Positions 39,389 to 51,270 of a DNA stretch of 64,000 nt are shown piece by piece. The position numbers were made by a program, and so were the translations under genes. Numbering within the stretch: the first letter of the stretch is position 1; each line of letters starts with the position of its first letter. Below the pieces are notes generated by a model, which was not told the origin of the DNA, made no database searches, and saw only the letters and a list, made by a program, of their open reading frames with translations. Source of the stretch: Streptomyces fradiae ATCC 10745 = DSM 40063 (GTDB lineage: Bacteria; Actinomycetota; Actinomycetes; Streptomycetales; Streptomycetaceae); NCBI RefSeq assembly GCF_008704425.1, contig NZ_CP023696.1, positions 3,706,501 through 3,770,500 of the forward strand, written 5' to 3'.

Positions 39389-39430
39389 GGAGGCGCCGCC
39401 GGGACCCCGCAGGGCCCCGGCGGCGCCTCC
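39389..39430. terminator. Bidirectional terminator, tipA / DUF368
   Basis: GGAGGCGCCGCCGGG (39389-39403) pairs with CCCGGCGGCGCCTCC (39416-39430) perfectly; the convergent genes end at 39301 and 39499. Confidence 0.92.
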
Positions 39431-39498
39431 TCGTCCGCCGTCCCGCCGTCAGCCGCACAGGGCGGCGGACGACGGCTGTTTCCGGTCGACCGGTTCGG

Positions 39499-40485
39499 TC
39501 ACCTCACGCTGGTGTCGCGCGCGTACTCCGTCCTCGCCTCCGGCGCCGCCGGAACCCGCGCGTGCCGGCCGCGCCCGGCCGGGGGGTTCGCCCGCCGCCT
39601 CTGCGCGCGGATCTCCACGACCAGCACGACGACGACGACCAGCGCGCCCACCGCCGCCAGCACGGCCGTCAGCCCGACCGCCCCGCTCGGGGCGAGCAGC
39701 GTGCGGTCGTCGTCCTGCCACGGCCACAGCGCGCGCAGCGAACCCGCCATCAGGCCGGTCATCACGACCAGCGTCATGTGGTGGTGGTGCTCCAGCAGCC
39801 ACTTCAGCAGCTTCACGAACAGCGCGAGCCCCACCAGGCAGCCCAGCGCGAAGGCGCTCAGGTACCCGAAGTCCCGCTGGTTGACCGCCTCGATGGTCGG
39901 CTCGTACAGGCCGAGCGTCAGCAGGAGGAAAGAGCCCGACACACCGGGCAGCACCAGCGCGCAGATGGCCACCGCGCCCGCCGCCGCGACGATCAGCGGA
40001 TGCGTGGGCACCTGCGAGGGCGGCAGCCCCGTCAGGAGGAAGCCGCCGGCGGCCACGACCAGGCCGATCAGGTAGTCGATCGGCCGCCAGGGCCGTCCGG
40101 AGCTGGAGTACGGCACCCACAGGGACGCGAGCACCAGCCCGAAGAACACCGCGTAGGAGTACTGCGGGTGCTCCTCGACGAGCGGGGCGATCAGCTTCGC
40201 GGCGAGGACCAGCGCGACGGCCATGCCGACGAGCAGCGGGAGGACGACGCCCCAGTCGACCTTCCTCGCCTCGGCGGCGGCCCGGGCGCCGCCCTTCCCG
40301 CGCGGCAGGTCCGCGGCGGCCATGCGGGCCGCGCTCGTCAGGTGACCGGCGCCCCCGATGAGTTTCTCGTACACACCGGTGATCAGGGCGACTGTGCCAC
40401 CGCTGATGCCGGGCACGGCCTCGGCGGCCCCGATGAGGGAGCCGCGGAGCATGTTGAAGAGGTGGGGGCCGGCCAGCTTAGCCAT
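39499..40485 (-). CDS. DUF368 polyprenyl-phosphate translocase-like protein
   Basis: 328-residue membrane protein with about nine hydrophobic segments. The family motif is doubled: LIGAAEAVPGISGGTVALIT near 17-36 and ALVLPGVSGSFLLLTLGLYE near 176-195, an inverted-repeat fold. DUF368 proteins (PopT) have been shown in other bacteria to recycle undecaprenyl phosphate to the inner leaflet. The tail (RAQRRRANPPAGRGRHARV) is basic. It may serve both wall and exopolysaccharide synthesis. Single gene, followed by a bidirectional terminator. Confidence 0.9.
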   Translation of the reverse strand: MAKLAGPHLFNMLRGSLIGAAEAVPGISGGTVALITGVYEKLIGGAGHLTSAARMAAADLPRGKGGARAAAEARKVDWGVVLPLLVGMAVALVLAAKLIAPLVEEHPQYSYAVFFGLVLASLWVPYSSSGRPWRPIDYLIGLVVAAGGFLLTGLPPSQVPTHPLIVAAAGAVAICALVLPGVSGSFLLLTLGLYEPTIEAVNQRDFGYLSAFALGCLVGLALFVKLLKWLLEHHHHMTLVVMTGLMAGSLRALWPWQDDDRTLLAPSGAVGLTAVLAAVGALVVVVVLVVEIRAQRRRANPPAGRGRHARVPAAPEARTEYARDTSVR

Positions 40486-40599
40486 GATCTCCCGTTTCGT
40501 AGCAGAACGGCGCCAGCGTCGACCGTCCTGGAGGGCGGGCTGGAACGATCCACCATCCTAGGCGGTGCGCGACACGCCGCCCGTGCCGCGGCGGCCCCG

Positions 40600-42252
40600 T
40601 CAGAAGCCCCTCGTGCGCTTCGCGGCCCGGCGGGTCGCCGCCGTCGCCGGCGCCCGCAGGAACATCCGGGCCAGCTCGCCCCCGAGGTTCACGCCGATCG
40701 CGATGGCCAGCGCCAGGGCGGCGGCCCGCGCCAGCGACGCGAAACCGGCGTCCATGTCGTTCTGCGCGATGTTCAGCACGCCGTAGTACATCGCGGAACC
40801 GGGCAGCAGCGGCCCGATCGCGGCCGTCACGTACGGCAGCGACGTCGACCGCTCGTACCGGGCCATCAGCTGTCCGAACAGTCCCACCAGACCGGCCGCC
40901 AGCGCCGTGGCCAGCACCGCCGACCCCTCCGCCGTCACGGCGACCGCCCCGTAGACCACCCACGCCACCGCGCCGTTCACCATCACGAACACGACCGTGA
41001 AACGGTCCTGCTGGAGCAGGATCGCGAACGTCAGCGACAGCGCCATCGCGGCGAGGATCGAGACGACCGGCCGCTCCACCGGCACCGCGGCGCCCTCCGG
41101 GCTCAGCTCGGCGCCCAGCTGCACCCCCACATAGAGGGTCGTCAGCACGCCCACCACGATCGCGACGAAGAAGTACACGACCTCCAGCAGCCGCGCCGAC
41201 GCGGTGATGTAGAAGCCCGTCAGCCCGTCCTGGACCGCGGCGACCAGCGCCCGCCCCGGGATCAGCGCGAACAGCCCACCCGTGATCACCGCGGACGGCC
41301 GCAGCCCCGCGTGGAGCAGGTTCAGCGCCACGCCCAGCGCCGCCGGCGGCACCGCCGCCACCGCGAACTGGTAGAACTCCGGCAGCCCGCGCCCCGCCGC
41401 CAGCCACGCCAGCCGGTCGCCGAGCATCGCCCCCGCCGCCGCGATCAGGAACACCGCCCAGTCGCCGCCCAGCAGCACCGACGCCGCCCCCGCCAGCCCG
41501 CCGGCGGCCAACGTCAGCGCCCAGCCGGGGTACGGGTGCCGGTTGCGCCGGATCAGCGCCAGCCGCCGGTACGCCTCCTCCAGGGTGACGTCGACGTCCT
41601 CGGTGCTGATGTCGGTCACCAGCTGGTAGACGGCCGTCAGCCGCGTGTAGTCCGTGCCGCGCCGCCGCACGATCCGGCTCGCCGTCACCGGGTCGTCCAC
41701 CAGGGACGGCTGGTACGTGACGGACAGCAGGGTGAACGTGACCGTCGGCTCGCAGCGGTCCATCCCGTACGAGCGGCAGATCGCGAACATGGCCGCCTCG
41801 ACGTCCTCGGCGCCCTCGCCGCCCGCCAGCAGCAGCTCACCGATACGCAGCGTCAGGTCCAGCACGCGCGGCACGGCCGGGCCCGCGCCCTCCTCGTGCC
41901 GCTGCGCGGGCTCGGTCAGCGGCCGTTCGCTGACCGGCATCCGCAGCATGGTCCGCATCCGGTCCTGCCACGGCGCGTCCTTCGACAGCCGCACCGGGGG
42001 CACGCCGTGCGCGGGCGTGTACGCCGGATGGGCCAGCCGGGAGTCGAACGTGGAGGGCCGCGCGAACGCCGACCTCTCCGGCTCCCCGGAAGGCTCCGTC
42101 GCCAGCCCCTCCGGGACGGCGAACTCCGAGCTCGGATGGTCGTCCTCCGGCGGGCCCGGCGGCTCCACACCAGCGGGCGGCGCGAAGGCGCTGCGGGCCT
42201 CGTCCGCCTGCGGTTTGCGGTCCTCCTCGGGACCGTGCGGCTCCGCCACCAC
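40600..42252 (-). CDS. ThrE-family threonine/serine exporter
   Basis: Exports threonine/serine-like amino acids. The chosen start GTG 42252 has AGGAG nine bases ahead; a GTG at 42294 adds 14 residues with weak signals. Of 550 residues, 1-115 are hydrophilic and Pro/Glu-rich. The ThrE domain has VLDLTLRIGELLLAGGEGAE, CEPTVTFTLLSVTYQPSL and a cytoplasmic helix VDVTLEEAYRRLALIRRN. About ten membrane segments run to the end (GWALTLAAGGLAGAASVLLG to GINLGGELARMFL-like end). The single polypeptide fuses the two halves (DUF1212 and DUF3815) that are separate in some bacteria. Confidence 0.92.
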   Translation of the reverse strand: MVAEPHGPEEDRKPQADEARSAFAPPAGVEPPGPPEDDHPSSEFAVPEGLATEPSGEPERSAFARPSTFDSRLAHPAYTPAHGVPPVRLSKDAPWQDRMRTMLRMPVSERPLTEPAQRHEEGAGPAVPRVLDLTLRIGELLLAGGEGAEDVEAAMFAICRSYGMDRCEPTVTFTLLSVTYQPSLVDDPVTASRIVRRRGTDYTRLTAVYQLVTDISTEDVDVTLEEAYRRLALIRRNRHPYPGWALTLAAGGLAGAASVLLGGDWAVFLIAAAGAMLGDRLAWLAAGRGLPEFYQFAVAAVPPAALGVALNLLHAGLRPSAVITGGLFALIPGRALVAAVQDGLTGFYITASARLLEVVYFFVAIVVGVLTTLYVGVQLGAELSPEGAAVPVERPVVSILAAMALSLTFAILLQQDRFTVVFVMVNGAVAWVVYGAVAVTAEGSAVLATALAAGLVGLFGQLMARYERSTSLPYVTAAIGPLLPGSAMYYGVLNIAQNDMDAGFASLARAAALALAIAIGVNLGGELARMFLRAPATAATRRAAKRTRGF

Positions 42253-42469
42253 TGCCTGCCACTCCTGACCTGGTCGTCCGTCGCGTCGTTTCACCTGCCC
42301 CGGGGAGCCGCGCCGTAACTCCCGGTGTCATGCGCACGCCGCGCCACGCGCGTGTGCCGCGCCCGCCCGCCCAGTATGGGCACGGCGGCGGCCGGCACGG
42401 ACGGCGCACCCCGTCGGCCGGCACGGCGGCCGGTGCGGTGGGGCGCGGCGCGCCCGGCCCGCACAGCGC

Positions 42470-42511
42470 GGCGGGCGGCGCACCCGTGACACCCGGGGTG
42501 CGCCGCCCGCC
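42470..42511 (-). terminator. Terminator of ppa
   Basis: GGCGGGCGGCGCACCC (42470-42485) pairs perfectly with GGGTGCGCCGCCCGCC (42496-42511), 25 bp after the ppa stop. Confidence 0.92.
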
Positions 42512-42535
42512 GGCGGAACGTGCGAGGGGGCTGCC

Positions 42536-43030
42536 TCAGTGGGCGCCGCCCTGCTCCTTCAGGCGCTTGATGGACGCCTCGATCTCGGCCTCGGCCTCGG
42601 CGCGGCCCACCCAGTCGGCGCCCTCGACGGACTTGCCGGGCTCCAGGTCCTTGTAGACCTCGAAGAAGTGCTGGATCTCCAGGCGGTCGAACTCCGACAC
42701 GTGGTGGATGTCGCGCAGGTGCTCCATGCGCGGGTCCGACGCCGGGACGCAGAGCAGCTTGTCGTCGCCGCCGGCCTCGTCGGTCATGCGGAACATGCCG
42801 ATGGCGCGGCACTTGACCAGCACACCGGGGAAGGTCGGCTCGTCCAGGATGACCAGCGCGTCCAGCGGGTCGCCGTCCTCACCCAGGGTGCCCTCGACGA
42901 AGCCGTAGTCCGCCGGGTACACGGTCGAGGTGAACAGGTGGCGGTCGAGCCGGATGCGACCGGTCTCGTGGTCCACCTCGTACTTGTTCCGCGAACCCTT
43001 CGGGATCTCGATGCAGACGTCGAACTCCAC
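42536..43030 (-). CDS. ppa: Inorganic pyrophosphatase (family I)
   Basis: Hydrolyses PPi to phosphate and pulls biosynthetic reactions forward. 164 residues, the usual length. Start GTG 43030 has GGAGGAG six bases ahead; a TTG at 43051 has none. Active-site elements are [40 protein letters not shown] and the signature [11 protein letters not shown] with its three metal Asp, then [16 protein letters not shown] and [13 protein letters not shown]. It is divergent from dacB, with 136 bp between the start codons. Confidence 0.96.
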   Translation of the reverse strand: MEFDVCIEIPKGSRNKYEVDHETGRIRLDRHLFTSTVYPADYGFVEGTLGEDGDPLDALVILDEPTFPGVLVKCRAIGMFRMTDEAGGDDKLLCVPASDPRMEHLRDIHHVSEFDRLEIQHFFEVYKDLEPGKSVEGADWVGRAEAEAEIEASIKRLKEQGGAH

Positions 43031-43166
43031 GGGTGGCTCCTCCAAGATCAATCACAATGTCGGGTCACTGGACCGCCGTGATCACCGGGGTGCCGTGCTC
43101 GTGGCCCAGCTCAGTGGTTAAGTGTCCCTCACGCAACCATGTGCTCGCGAAAGGGGCTGGTCAGCC

Positions 43167-44657
43167 GTGCTGGAGCGGAACGTGCTGCGGCTGGCCGCGG
43201 GCTCCGCCGTCGCCGGAGTCGCCCTGGCCGCCACGGCGGCGGGTCTCGCCGGTCCCTGGGACGGGGGTCAGCGTACGGCGGAACGCGTCCGCGCCGCTGC
43301 CCCGGCGGCGACAGGTGGCGCACATCACGGCCCCGGCACGGCGGCCCCCGGCGCAGCCGCCCCCGGGCCCGCCACCGCCCACGGCCCCGGCCACGGCCCC
43401 GCCCCCGGCCGCGGGACCTCCGCCGACCGGGGCTCCGCGGGCCGGGCCCCCGCCCCCGCACCCAGCGCCCCGGCCGTCCTCGCGCCCCTCACGGCGTCCG
43501 CCCGCCCGCAGCACGCCCACGCCCCCGCCCTCGCCCGGACGCTCGACCAGCTGCTGCGCGCCCCCGGACTGGGCGCCGCGCGCACGGCGTCCGTCGTGGA
43601 CGCGGCCACCGGGCGACCGCTGTACGGCCGCGGGGAGGCGGCGCCCATGGCCCCCGCCTCCACCATCAAGATCGCCACCGCGGTGGCGGCCCTCTCCGCC
43701 CTCGGCCCCGACCACCGCCTCACCACCGCCGTCGTGGCCGGTCAGGACGGCCGCACGGTCACCCTCGTCGGCGGCGGCGACCCCACCCTCGACCGCGCCC
43801 GCCTGAAGGCTCTCGCGGCGGACACCGCCAAGGCCCTGCGCGCGCGAGGCGCGGCGCCCACGGCCCTGGCGTACGACACGAGCCTCTACTCGGGCCCCGT
43901 CCGTCACCGGATCGGCGTCAACGACAACATCGCCCCCGTCACGGCCCTGATGACCGACGCCGGCCGCCTCGACGGCTCCACGCACGGCCCCGCCCCGCGC
44001 GCGGCCGACCCGGCCCGGGAGGCGGCACGCGCCTTCGCCGGCCAGCTCGCCGCCCACGGCGTGCAGGTGCCCGCCCCCGTACCCGGCCGCGCCCCGAGCC
44101 GCCCGGTACGGCTCGCGGTGACCCGTTCGGCCCCGCTCTCGGCCCTGGTGGAGCGCACCCTGACGCACAGCGACAACGACCTGGCGGAGGCACTCGCCCG
44201 CGCGACCGCCCGCGCCTCCCGGCGCCCGGCCTCCTTCGACGGCGCCGGGGCGGCGGTGCGCGACCGGCTGGGGAAGCTCGGCGTCCCGCTGGACGGCGCC
44301 GCCTTCCGGGACGGCAGCGGCCTGGACCGCCGCGACCGCGTCTCCGCCCGCCTCCTCACCGCGCTGCTGGCCCGTGCCGCCGACCCCGCCCACCCGCGGC
44401 TGCGCCCCGTCCTGACGGGCCTGCCCGTCGGCGGCTTCACCGGCACCCTCCGGGAGCGCTACACGGACGGCTCCCCGGCCGCCGGCCTGGTCCGCGCCAA
44501 GACGGGCACCCTGTCGGGCGTGAACGCCCTGGCGGGTACGGCGGTGACCCGCGACGGGCGCCTGCTGGCCTTCGCGTTCCTGGCGTCGAACACCCCTTCC
44601 CCGTACGAGGCCCAGCCCGCCCTGGACGCCCTGGCGACCGCCCTGACGGCGGGATGA
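43167..44657 (+). CDS. dacB: D-alanyl-D-alanine carboxypeptidase/endopeptidase (PBP4, S13 family)
   Basis: Trims peptidoglycan stem peptides outside the cell. Start GTG 43167 follows AAAGGGG; an upstream GTG at 43122 is the alternative. The product is 496 residues: signal/anchor at 7-30, a Gly/Pro/His-rich linker to about 110, then the serine transpeptidase fold. Catalytic motifs are Ser165-x-x-Lys168 (APASTIKIATAV), Ser335-Asp-Asn (THSDNDLAEAL) and Lys445-Thr-Gly (VRAKTGTLSGVNALAG). Between the first two lies the S13 insertion domain (LYSGPVRHRIGVNDNIAPVT). Well conserved gene order beside ppa. Confidence 0.95.
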   Translation: MLERNVLRLAAGSAVAGVALAATAAGLAGPWDGGQRTAERVRAAAPAATGGAHHGPGTAAPGAAAPGPATAHGPGHGPAPGRGTSADRGSAGRAPAPAPSAPAVLAPLTASARPQHAHAPALARTLDQLLRAPGLGAARTASVVDAATGRPLYGRGEAAPMAPASTIKIATAVAALSALGPDHRLTTAVVAGQDGRTVTLVGGGDPTLDRARLKALAADTAKALRARGAAPTALAYDTSLYSGPVRHRIGVNDNIAPVTALMTDAGRLDGSTHGPAPRAADPAREAARAFAGQLAAHGVQVPAPVPGRAPSRPVRLAVTRSAPLSALVERTLTHSDNDLAEALARATARASRRPASFDGAGAAVRDRLGKLGVPLDGAAFRDGSGLDRRDRVSARLLTALLARAADPAHPRLRPVLTGLPVGGFTGTLRERYTDGSPAAGLVRAKTGTLSGVNALAGTAVTRDGRLLAFAFLASNTPSPYEAQPALDALATALTAG

Positions 44658-44888
44658 CCGCAGGCCCCGCCCGGCGACGAGCCGGACGGAGCCGGGCGTC
44701 GAGCCGGAACGGAGCCGGGCGCGGGCCGGAACGGAGCCAGGCGTCGAGCCGGGCGTGGGCCGGGCGCGGGCCGGGCGCCGGGCGGGTGCGGTGCGGGTGC
44801 CCGCGGCCGGGCGCCGGGCGGCAGGGGCGCCAGCGCGCGGGACGTTCGCGGCCTCTCCCTCGTGGCGCCGAGCACGTACGGTTGACGC
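44658..44888. other. Intergenic repeat-rich stretch
   Basis: GGAGCCGGGCGTCGAGCCGG and related GAGCCGGGCG units recur about eight times (44685-44820). No gene is visible; they may form nested hairpins that end dacB transcription. Confidence 0.55.
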
Positions 44889-46016
44889 ATGACGAGCATC
44901 GGTGGTGCCGAGATGGTCGACTGGAATCTCGCGGTGGCGACCGCGATCCGCTTCGTGCGGCCGGGTCCGGAGGTGAGCCGCGACGAGGCGCGGGAGGTCG
45001 TCGCCGAGCTGCGGCGGCACGCCAAGGCGTCCGAGGAGCACGTCCGGTCGTTCACCCGCATGGTCCCGGAGGGGCACGAGCCGGAGGACACCCCCGTCCT
45101 CGTCGTCGACCGGGCCGGGTGGGTCCGGGCGAACGTGGCGGGCTTCCGCGAGCTGCTCAAGCCGCTGCTGGAGAAGATGTCCGAGCGCCGCTCCGCGAGC
45201 CCCGGCGGCGCCGTCCTCGGCGCCGTCGGCGGCAAGGTGACCGGAGTCGAGCTGGGCATGCTGCTGTCCTTCCTCGCCTCGCGCGTCCTCGGCCAGTACG
45301 AGACCTTCGCCCCCGCCACGCGCGAGCTGCCCGCCGGTGAGAACGGCGGCGGCCGGCTGCTGCTCGTCGCGCCCAACATCGTCCACGTCGAGCGGGAGCT
45401 CGCCGTCGACCCGCACGACTTCCGGCTGTGGGTGAGCCTCCACGAGGAGACCCACCGCACCCAGTTCACCGCCGTGCCGTGGCTGCGCGACCACCTGCGG
45501 AGCGAGATCCAGGCGTTCCTCGCCGCCACCGACATGGACCCGATGACGGTGCTGGAGCGCCTGCGCGACGCCGTGCAGAGCTTCACGGGGGCCCGCCCCG
45601 AGGCGGAGGAGGACGAGCCGGGCCGCTCCCTCGTGGAGCTGGTGCAGACACCGGAGCAGCGCGAGATCCTGGGCCGCCTGACCGCCGTGATGTCGCTCCT
45701 CGAGGGCCACGCCGACTTCGTCATGGACGGCGTCGGCCCGCAGGTGGTGCCGTCCGTCGCGGAGATCCGCGAGAAGTTCCAGCAGCGCCGCGCGCGCGGG
45801 GCGTCCCGCCTCGACATGGCGCTGCGCAAGCTGCTGGGCCTCGATGCCAAGCTGCGGCAGTACCGCGACGGGGAGCGGTTCGTCAGCGCCGTCGTCGAGC
45901 AGGTCGGCATGGACGGCTTCAACCGCGTCTGGACCTCCCCGAACACGCTCCCCACCAAGGCGGAGATCGCGAAGCCCGCCGACTGGGTGGCACGGGTGCA
46001 CCGCAAGGCGGACTGA
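44889..46016 (+). CDS. Zinc-dependent metalloprotease-like DUF2342 protein
   Basis: 375-residue protein of the DUF2342 family, noted as coenzyme F420 biosynthesis-associated or zincin-like. The zinc motif is H185-E-E-T-H189 in LWVSLHEETHRTQFTAVPWL, with a candidate third ligand in LTAVMSLLEGHADFVMDGVG. Start ATG 44889 gives MTSIGGAEMVDWNLAVATAI, the family N terminus. There is no signal peptide. It keeps its conserved position before tilS-hpt-ftsH. Proteolysis has not been shown to my knowledge; the zincin fold is an inference from the motif. Confidence 0.9.
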   Translation: MTSIGGAEMVDWNLAVATAIRFVRPGPEVSRDEAREVVAELRRHAKASEEHVRSFTRMVPEGHEPEDTPVLVVDRAGWVRANVAGFRELLKPLLEKMSERRSASPGGAVLGAVGGKVTGVELGMLLSFLASRVLGQYETFAPATRELPAGENGGGRLLLVAPNIVHVERELAVDPHDFRLWVSLHEETHRTQFTAVPWLRDHLRSEIQAFLAATDMDPMTVLERLRDAVQSFTGARPEAEEDEPGRSLVELVQTPEQREILGRLTAVMSLLEGHADFVMDGVGPQVVPSVAEIREKFQQRRARGASRLDMALRKLLGLDAKLRQYRDGERFVSAVVEQVGMDGFNRVWTSPNTLPTKAEIAKPADWVARVHRKAD

Positions 46017-46392
46017 GGAGCGCCCCTCCGGGACCTGCCGGGCCCCGGGGGGCCTTCCGGGGCCTCCGGGGCCCGGCAGTGGGTCTCCCGGGGTCTCCCG
46101 GGGTCTCCCGGGGTCTCCCGGGGTCTCCCGGGGTCTCCCGGGGTCTCCCGGGGTCTCCCGGGGTCTTCCGGGGTCTTCCGGGGAACCGGAATCCCCGGCT
46201 CTCCCGAACGGCGCCGTCCCTATCACCCATCCGAGGGACCGTGGGCGAGGGATAGGCGTGCGATGCTCGGGTAAGGGCCGTGCTCTGTCACCATCGACGC
46301 ACGCTGAGTGACGACCTGAGTGACCGAACCCCCCGTTCCGACCGTTAAGACTCCGACCGAGGCACCCCCAACTTCCACGAAGGGCACCGGAC
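46017..46392. other. Intergenic region upstream of tilS
   Basis: 376 bp that hold the 10-bp repeat array and then a lower-G+C promoter-like part (46240-46390) with CGTTAAGACTCCGACCG. No credible gene. Confidence 0.55.
46081..46180. repeat. Ten tandem copies of a 10-bp unit
   Basis: Eight exact copies of GGGTCTCCCG are followed by two of GGGTCTTCCG, then a decayed GGGAACCGGA. The 10-bp period is close to one helical turn, and each unit can pair with itself (CGGG/CCCG). The array lies between the DUF2342 and tilS genes and is not coding. Confidence 0.97.
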
Positions 46393-47511
46393 ATGGGTCC
46401 CCATCCTGCGGTCGCGGCGATACGCCTGGCGGTTCGCCGCGTACTCCACGACGTACTCAACGAGCTCTCCCGGGACAGCGCCGCCGGCGCGGCGGCCGCT
46501 CCCGCGCCCCCCGGCCCCACCCCGCCGGACGGCGGGACCGCGCCCCCCGGCGGCGGTCGCGCGGACGCGCGACCCGCAGCCGCGCGACCCGCGGGCGAGC
46601 CCCCGCTCGTGCTGGTCGCCTGCTCCGGTGGCGCCGACTCCATGGCGCTCGCCTCCGCCCTCGCCTTCGAGGCCCGCAAGCTGGCCATCCGGGCCGGCGC
46701 GATCACCGTCGACCACGGCCTGCAGCCCGGCTCCGACCTGCGCGCCGCCGAGGTGGCCGCCCGCCTCGGCGCCCTGCGGCTGGACCCGGTCGAGGCCGTC
46801 GCGGTGACCGTCGGCCGCGAGGGCGGGCCCGAGGCCGCCGCCCGCGACGCGCGGTACGCGGCGCTGGACGAGGCCGCCGAGCGCCTGGGCGCCGCAGCCG
46901 TGCTGCTCGGCCACACCCGCGACGACCAGGCGGAGACCGTACTCCTCGGCCTCGCCCGCGGCTCGGGCATCCGGTCCCTGTCGGGCATGGCCGCCGTCTC
47001 CGGCTCCGCCGGCCGCTACCGCCGCCCCTTCCTGCACCTCGACCGGCAGACCGCCCGCACGGCGTGCCTGGTCCAGTCCCTGCCCGTCTGGGACGACCCC
47101 ATGAACGCCGACCCGGCGTACACCCGCTCCCGGCTGCGCCACGAGGGCCTGCCCGCCCTGGAGAAGTCGCTCGGCAAGGGCGTCGTGGAGGCCCTCGCCC
47201 GCACCGCGCAGCTGTGCCGCGACGACGCGGACGCCCTGGACCGCTGGGCCGCCGAGGCCGACGCCACCGTGCGGGACGAGGCCGGGCTGCTGGAGTGCGC
47301 CAAGCTGTACGCGCTGCCGCCCGCCGTGCGCCGCCGCGTCCTGCGCCGCGCGGCCATCGCCGAGGGCGCCCCGGCCGGCTCCCTGTTCGCCCGGCACATC
47401 GAGGAGCTGGACCGGCTGATCACCGGCTGGCGGGGCCAGGGAGCCATCAATCTGCCCGGCCGCGTCGTCGCCCGGCGGCAGGGTGGCAGACTGGTCATTC
47501 GGCAAGGCTGA
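46393..47511 (+). CDS. tilS: tRNA(Ile)-lysidine synthetase
   Basis: Converts C34 of tRNA-Ile(CAU) to lysidine so that it reads AUA; essential. 372 residues. The PP-loop ATP motif is S78-G-G-A-D-S83 ([20 protein letters not shown]), followed by [20 protein letters not shown] and [20 protein letters not shown]. The central dimer region has [17 protein letters not shown]. An Ala/Pro/Gly-rich insertion at 30-70 precedes the PP-loop. The C-terminal TilS domain is short. It is followed by hpt after 72 bp, the classic actinobacterial order tilS-hpt-ftsH. Confidence 0.95.
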   Translation: MGPHPAVAAIRLAVRRVLHDVLNELSRDSAAGAAAAPAPPGPTPPDGGTAPPGGGRADARPAAARPAGEPPLVLVACSGGADSMALASALAFEARKLAIRAGAITVDHGLQPGSDLRAAEVAARLGALRLDPVEAVAVTVGREGGPEAAARDARYAALDEAAERLGAAAVLLGHTRDDQAETVLLGLARGSGIRSLSGMAAVSGSAGRYRRPFLHLDRQTARTACLVQSLPVWDDPMNADPAYTRSRLRHEGLPALEKSLGKGVVEALARTAQLCRDDADALDRWAAEADATVRDEAGLLECAKLYALPPAVRRRVLRRAAIAEGAPAGSLFARHIEELDRLITGWRGQGAINLPGRVVARRQGGRLVIRQG

Positions 47512-47583
47512 CCGAAAACGGGCCGAGGCGTCGGTCAGGAGGCCGTCACAGGCCGGCCCAGGCTGACGCAGGCTGCAACGAAA

Positions 47584-48147
47584 GTGACCCGGGTGAACCA
47601 GAACGACATGGGTGCCGACCTCAAGTCCGTGCTCATCACCAAGGAAGAGATCGACGCCAAGCTGGCCGAGCTGGCTTCGAAGATCGACGCGGAGTACGCG
47701 GGCAAGGACCTGCTCATCGTCGGCGTCCTCAAGGGCGCCGTGATGGTGATGGCGGACCTGGCTCGCGCCCTGTCCACCCCCGTCACCATGGACTGGATGG
47801 CCGTCTCCTCGTACGGGGCGGGCACCCAGTCCTCCGGCGTCGTCCGGATCCTCAAGGACCTGGACACCGACATCAAGGGCCGGCACGTCCTGATCGTCGA
47901 GGACATCATCGACTCCGGGCTGACCCTGTCCTGGCTGCTGTCCAACCTCGGCTCGCGCGAGCCGGCCTCCCTGGAGGTCGTCACGCTGCTGCGCAAGCCG
48001 GAGGCGGCCAAGGTGGCGATCGACGTGAAGTGGATCGGCTTCGACATCCCCAACGAGTTCGTCGTGGGATACGGGCTGGACTACGCCGAGAAGTACCGGA
48101 ACCTCCCGTTCGTCGGGACGCTCGCACCGCACGTCTACGGCGGCTGA
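47584..48147 (+). CDS. hpt: Hypoxanthine phosphoribosyltransferase
   Basis: Salvages hypoxanthine and guanine to IMP and GMP using PRPP. 187 residues from GTG 47584; GTG 47593 and ATG 47608 ([15 protein letters not shown]) are also possible. Key regions: [20 protein letters not shown], the flexible loop with [19 protein letters not shown], the PRPP motif [19 protein letters not shown], and [20 protein letters not shown]. All are intact. Lies between tilS and ftsH. Confidence 0.96.
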   Translation: MTRVNQNDMGADLKSVLITKEEIDAKLAELASKIDAEYAGKDLLIVGVLKGAVMVMADLARALSTPVTMDWMAVSSYGAGTQSSGVVRILKDLDTDIKGRHVLIVEDIIDSGLTLSWLLSNLGSREPASLEVVTLLRKPEAAKVAIDVKWIGFDIPNEFVVGYGLDYAEKYRNLPFVGTLAPHVYGG

Positions 48148-48365
48148 CGGCCGGGTACGGGCGGTCCGGGAACCCCGGCCGCCCGCTCCGCGTTGGACGT
48201 GGGGAAGGCGGCCACGGGCCACGATGCTGGGGTACCGTCCGAAGAACAGCTTTTCCGCCGCACCCGTGCTGACCGAGACGCCAGCACGTAGTCTCACAAG
48301 TCTCACACTCTCACAGCAGCATTTACCTACGGGCAGGAGGGACGGGGCGTCATCGCTCCGTATGG

Positions 48366-50399
<2,034 letters not shown>

Positions 50400-50514
50400 C
50401 TCCGAACCCCACCCGGAATGGATGCCGCGCCCCCCAGGTTCTAGCCTGAGGGGGCGCGGCATCCGCGCACTCAGGGCAATTCGCGCACGCAGGGCACGAC
50501 GGAACGAGGCACAG

Positions 50515-51120
50515 ATGACCGACGCGGTGACGCTGGACGGCGAGGGCAGGATCGGCGAGTTCGACGAGCAGCGCGCCGTGGCCGCCGTACGCGAACTCCT
50601 CATCGCGGTCGGTGAGGACCCGGACCGCGAGGGCCTGCGCGAGACGCCGGCGCGGGTCGCGCGGGCGTACAAGGAGATATTCGCCGGGCTGTGGCAGGAG
50701 CCGGAGGACGTGCTGACGACGACCTTCGACCTGGGCCACGACGAGATGGTGCTGGTCAAGGACATCGAGGTGTTCTCGACCTGCGAGCACCACCTGGTGC
50801 CGTTCCGCGGGGTGGCCCACGTCGGCTACATCCCGTCGACCACGGGCAAGATCACGGGCCTGTCGAAGCTGGCCCGGCTGGTGGACGTGTACGCGCGCCG
50901 CCCGCAGGTGCAGGAGCGGCTGACCACGCAGATCGCCGACTCCCTGATGAAGATCCTCGAACCGCGCGGTGTGATCGTGGTCATCGAGTGCGAGCACATG
51001 TGCATGTCGATGCGCGGCATCCGCAAGCCGGGCGCCAAGACCATCACCTCCGCCGTGCGCGGTCAGCTGCGCGACATGGCGACCCGCTCGGAGGCGATGA
51101 GCCTCATCATGGCGAACTGA
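50515..51120 (+). CDS. folE: GTP cyclohydrolase I
   Basis: First step of folate synthesis: GTP to 7,8-dihydroneopterin triphosphate. 201 residues from ATG 50515 ([20 protein letters not shown]). The zinc and active-site motifs are [20 protein letters not shown] and [40 protein letters not shown] is also diagnostic. It lies at the end of the tilS-hpt-ftsH-folE series and faces the folP-folB-folK operon tail to tail, so all folate genes of the branch sit within 4 kb. Confidence 0.97.
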   Translation: MTDAVTLDGEGRIGEFDEQRAVAAVRELLIAVGEDPDREGLRETPARVARAYKEIFAGLWQEPEDVLTTTFDLGHDEMVLVKDIEVFSTCEHHLVPFRGVAHVGYIPSTTGKITGLSKLARLVDVYARRPQVQERLTTQIADSLMKILEPRGVIVVIECEHMCMSMRGIRKPGAKTITSAVRGQLRDMATRSEAMSLIMAN

Positions 51121-51121
51121 C

Positions 51122-51163
51122 GCCGGGAGCCGGGAGCCGGGAGCCGGGAGCCGGGAGCCGGGA
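51122..51163. repeat. Six tandem copies of GCCGGGA
   Basis: A perfect 7-bp repeat array begins one base after the folE stop. It sits in the 150-bp gap between the convergent folate genes. Confidence 0.97.
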
Positions 51164-51270
51164 GGCCCGGACCGTGACGGTGCCGGGAGGCGCCCGGCGG
51201 TCCGGAGACGGCCGGGAAGCCGTGACGGGCCCGGGGGCCCCGAGCGGCGGCCCCGCCGTCCCGGCGGGGC

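Noticed and set aside
40600..42294. GTG 42294 as the start of the ThrE-like exporter
   Set aside because: GTG 42252 has AGGAG at ideal spacing, and the 14 extra residues are not hydrophobic or conserved in pattern. The longer form cannot be excluded.
46081..46180. CRISPR array
   Set aside because: Units are contiguous 10-mers without spacers, and no cas genes are present.
43161..46988. Minus-strand open frame of 1,275 codons over dacB and the DUF2342 gene
   Set aside because: Shadow of two well-supported plus-strand genes; it also runs through the 10-bp repeat array, giving a periodic ETPGDPGRPR peptide without family resemblance.
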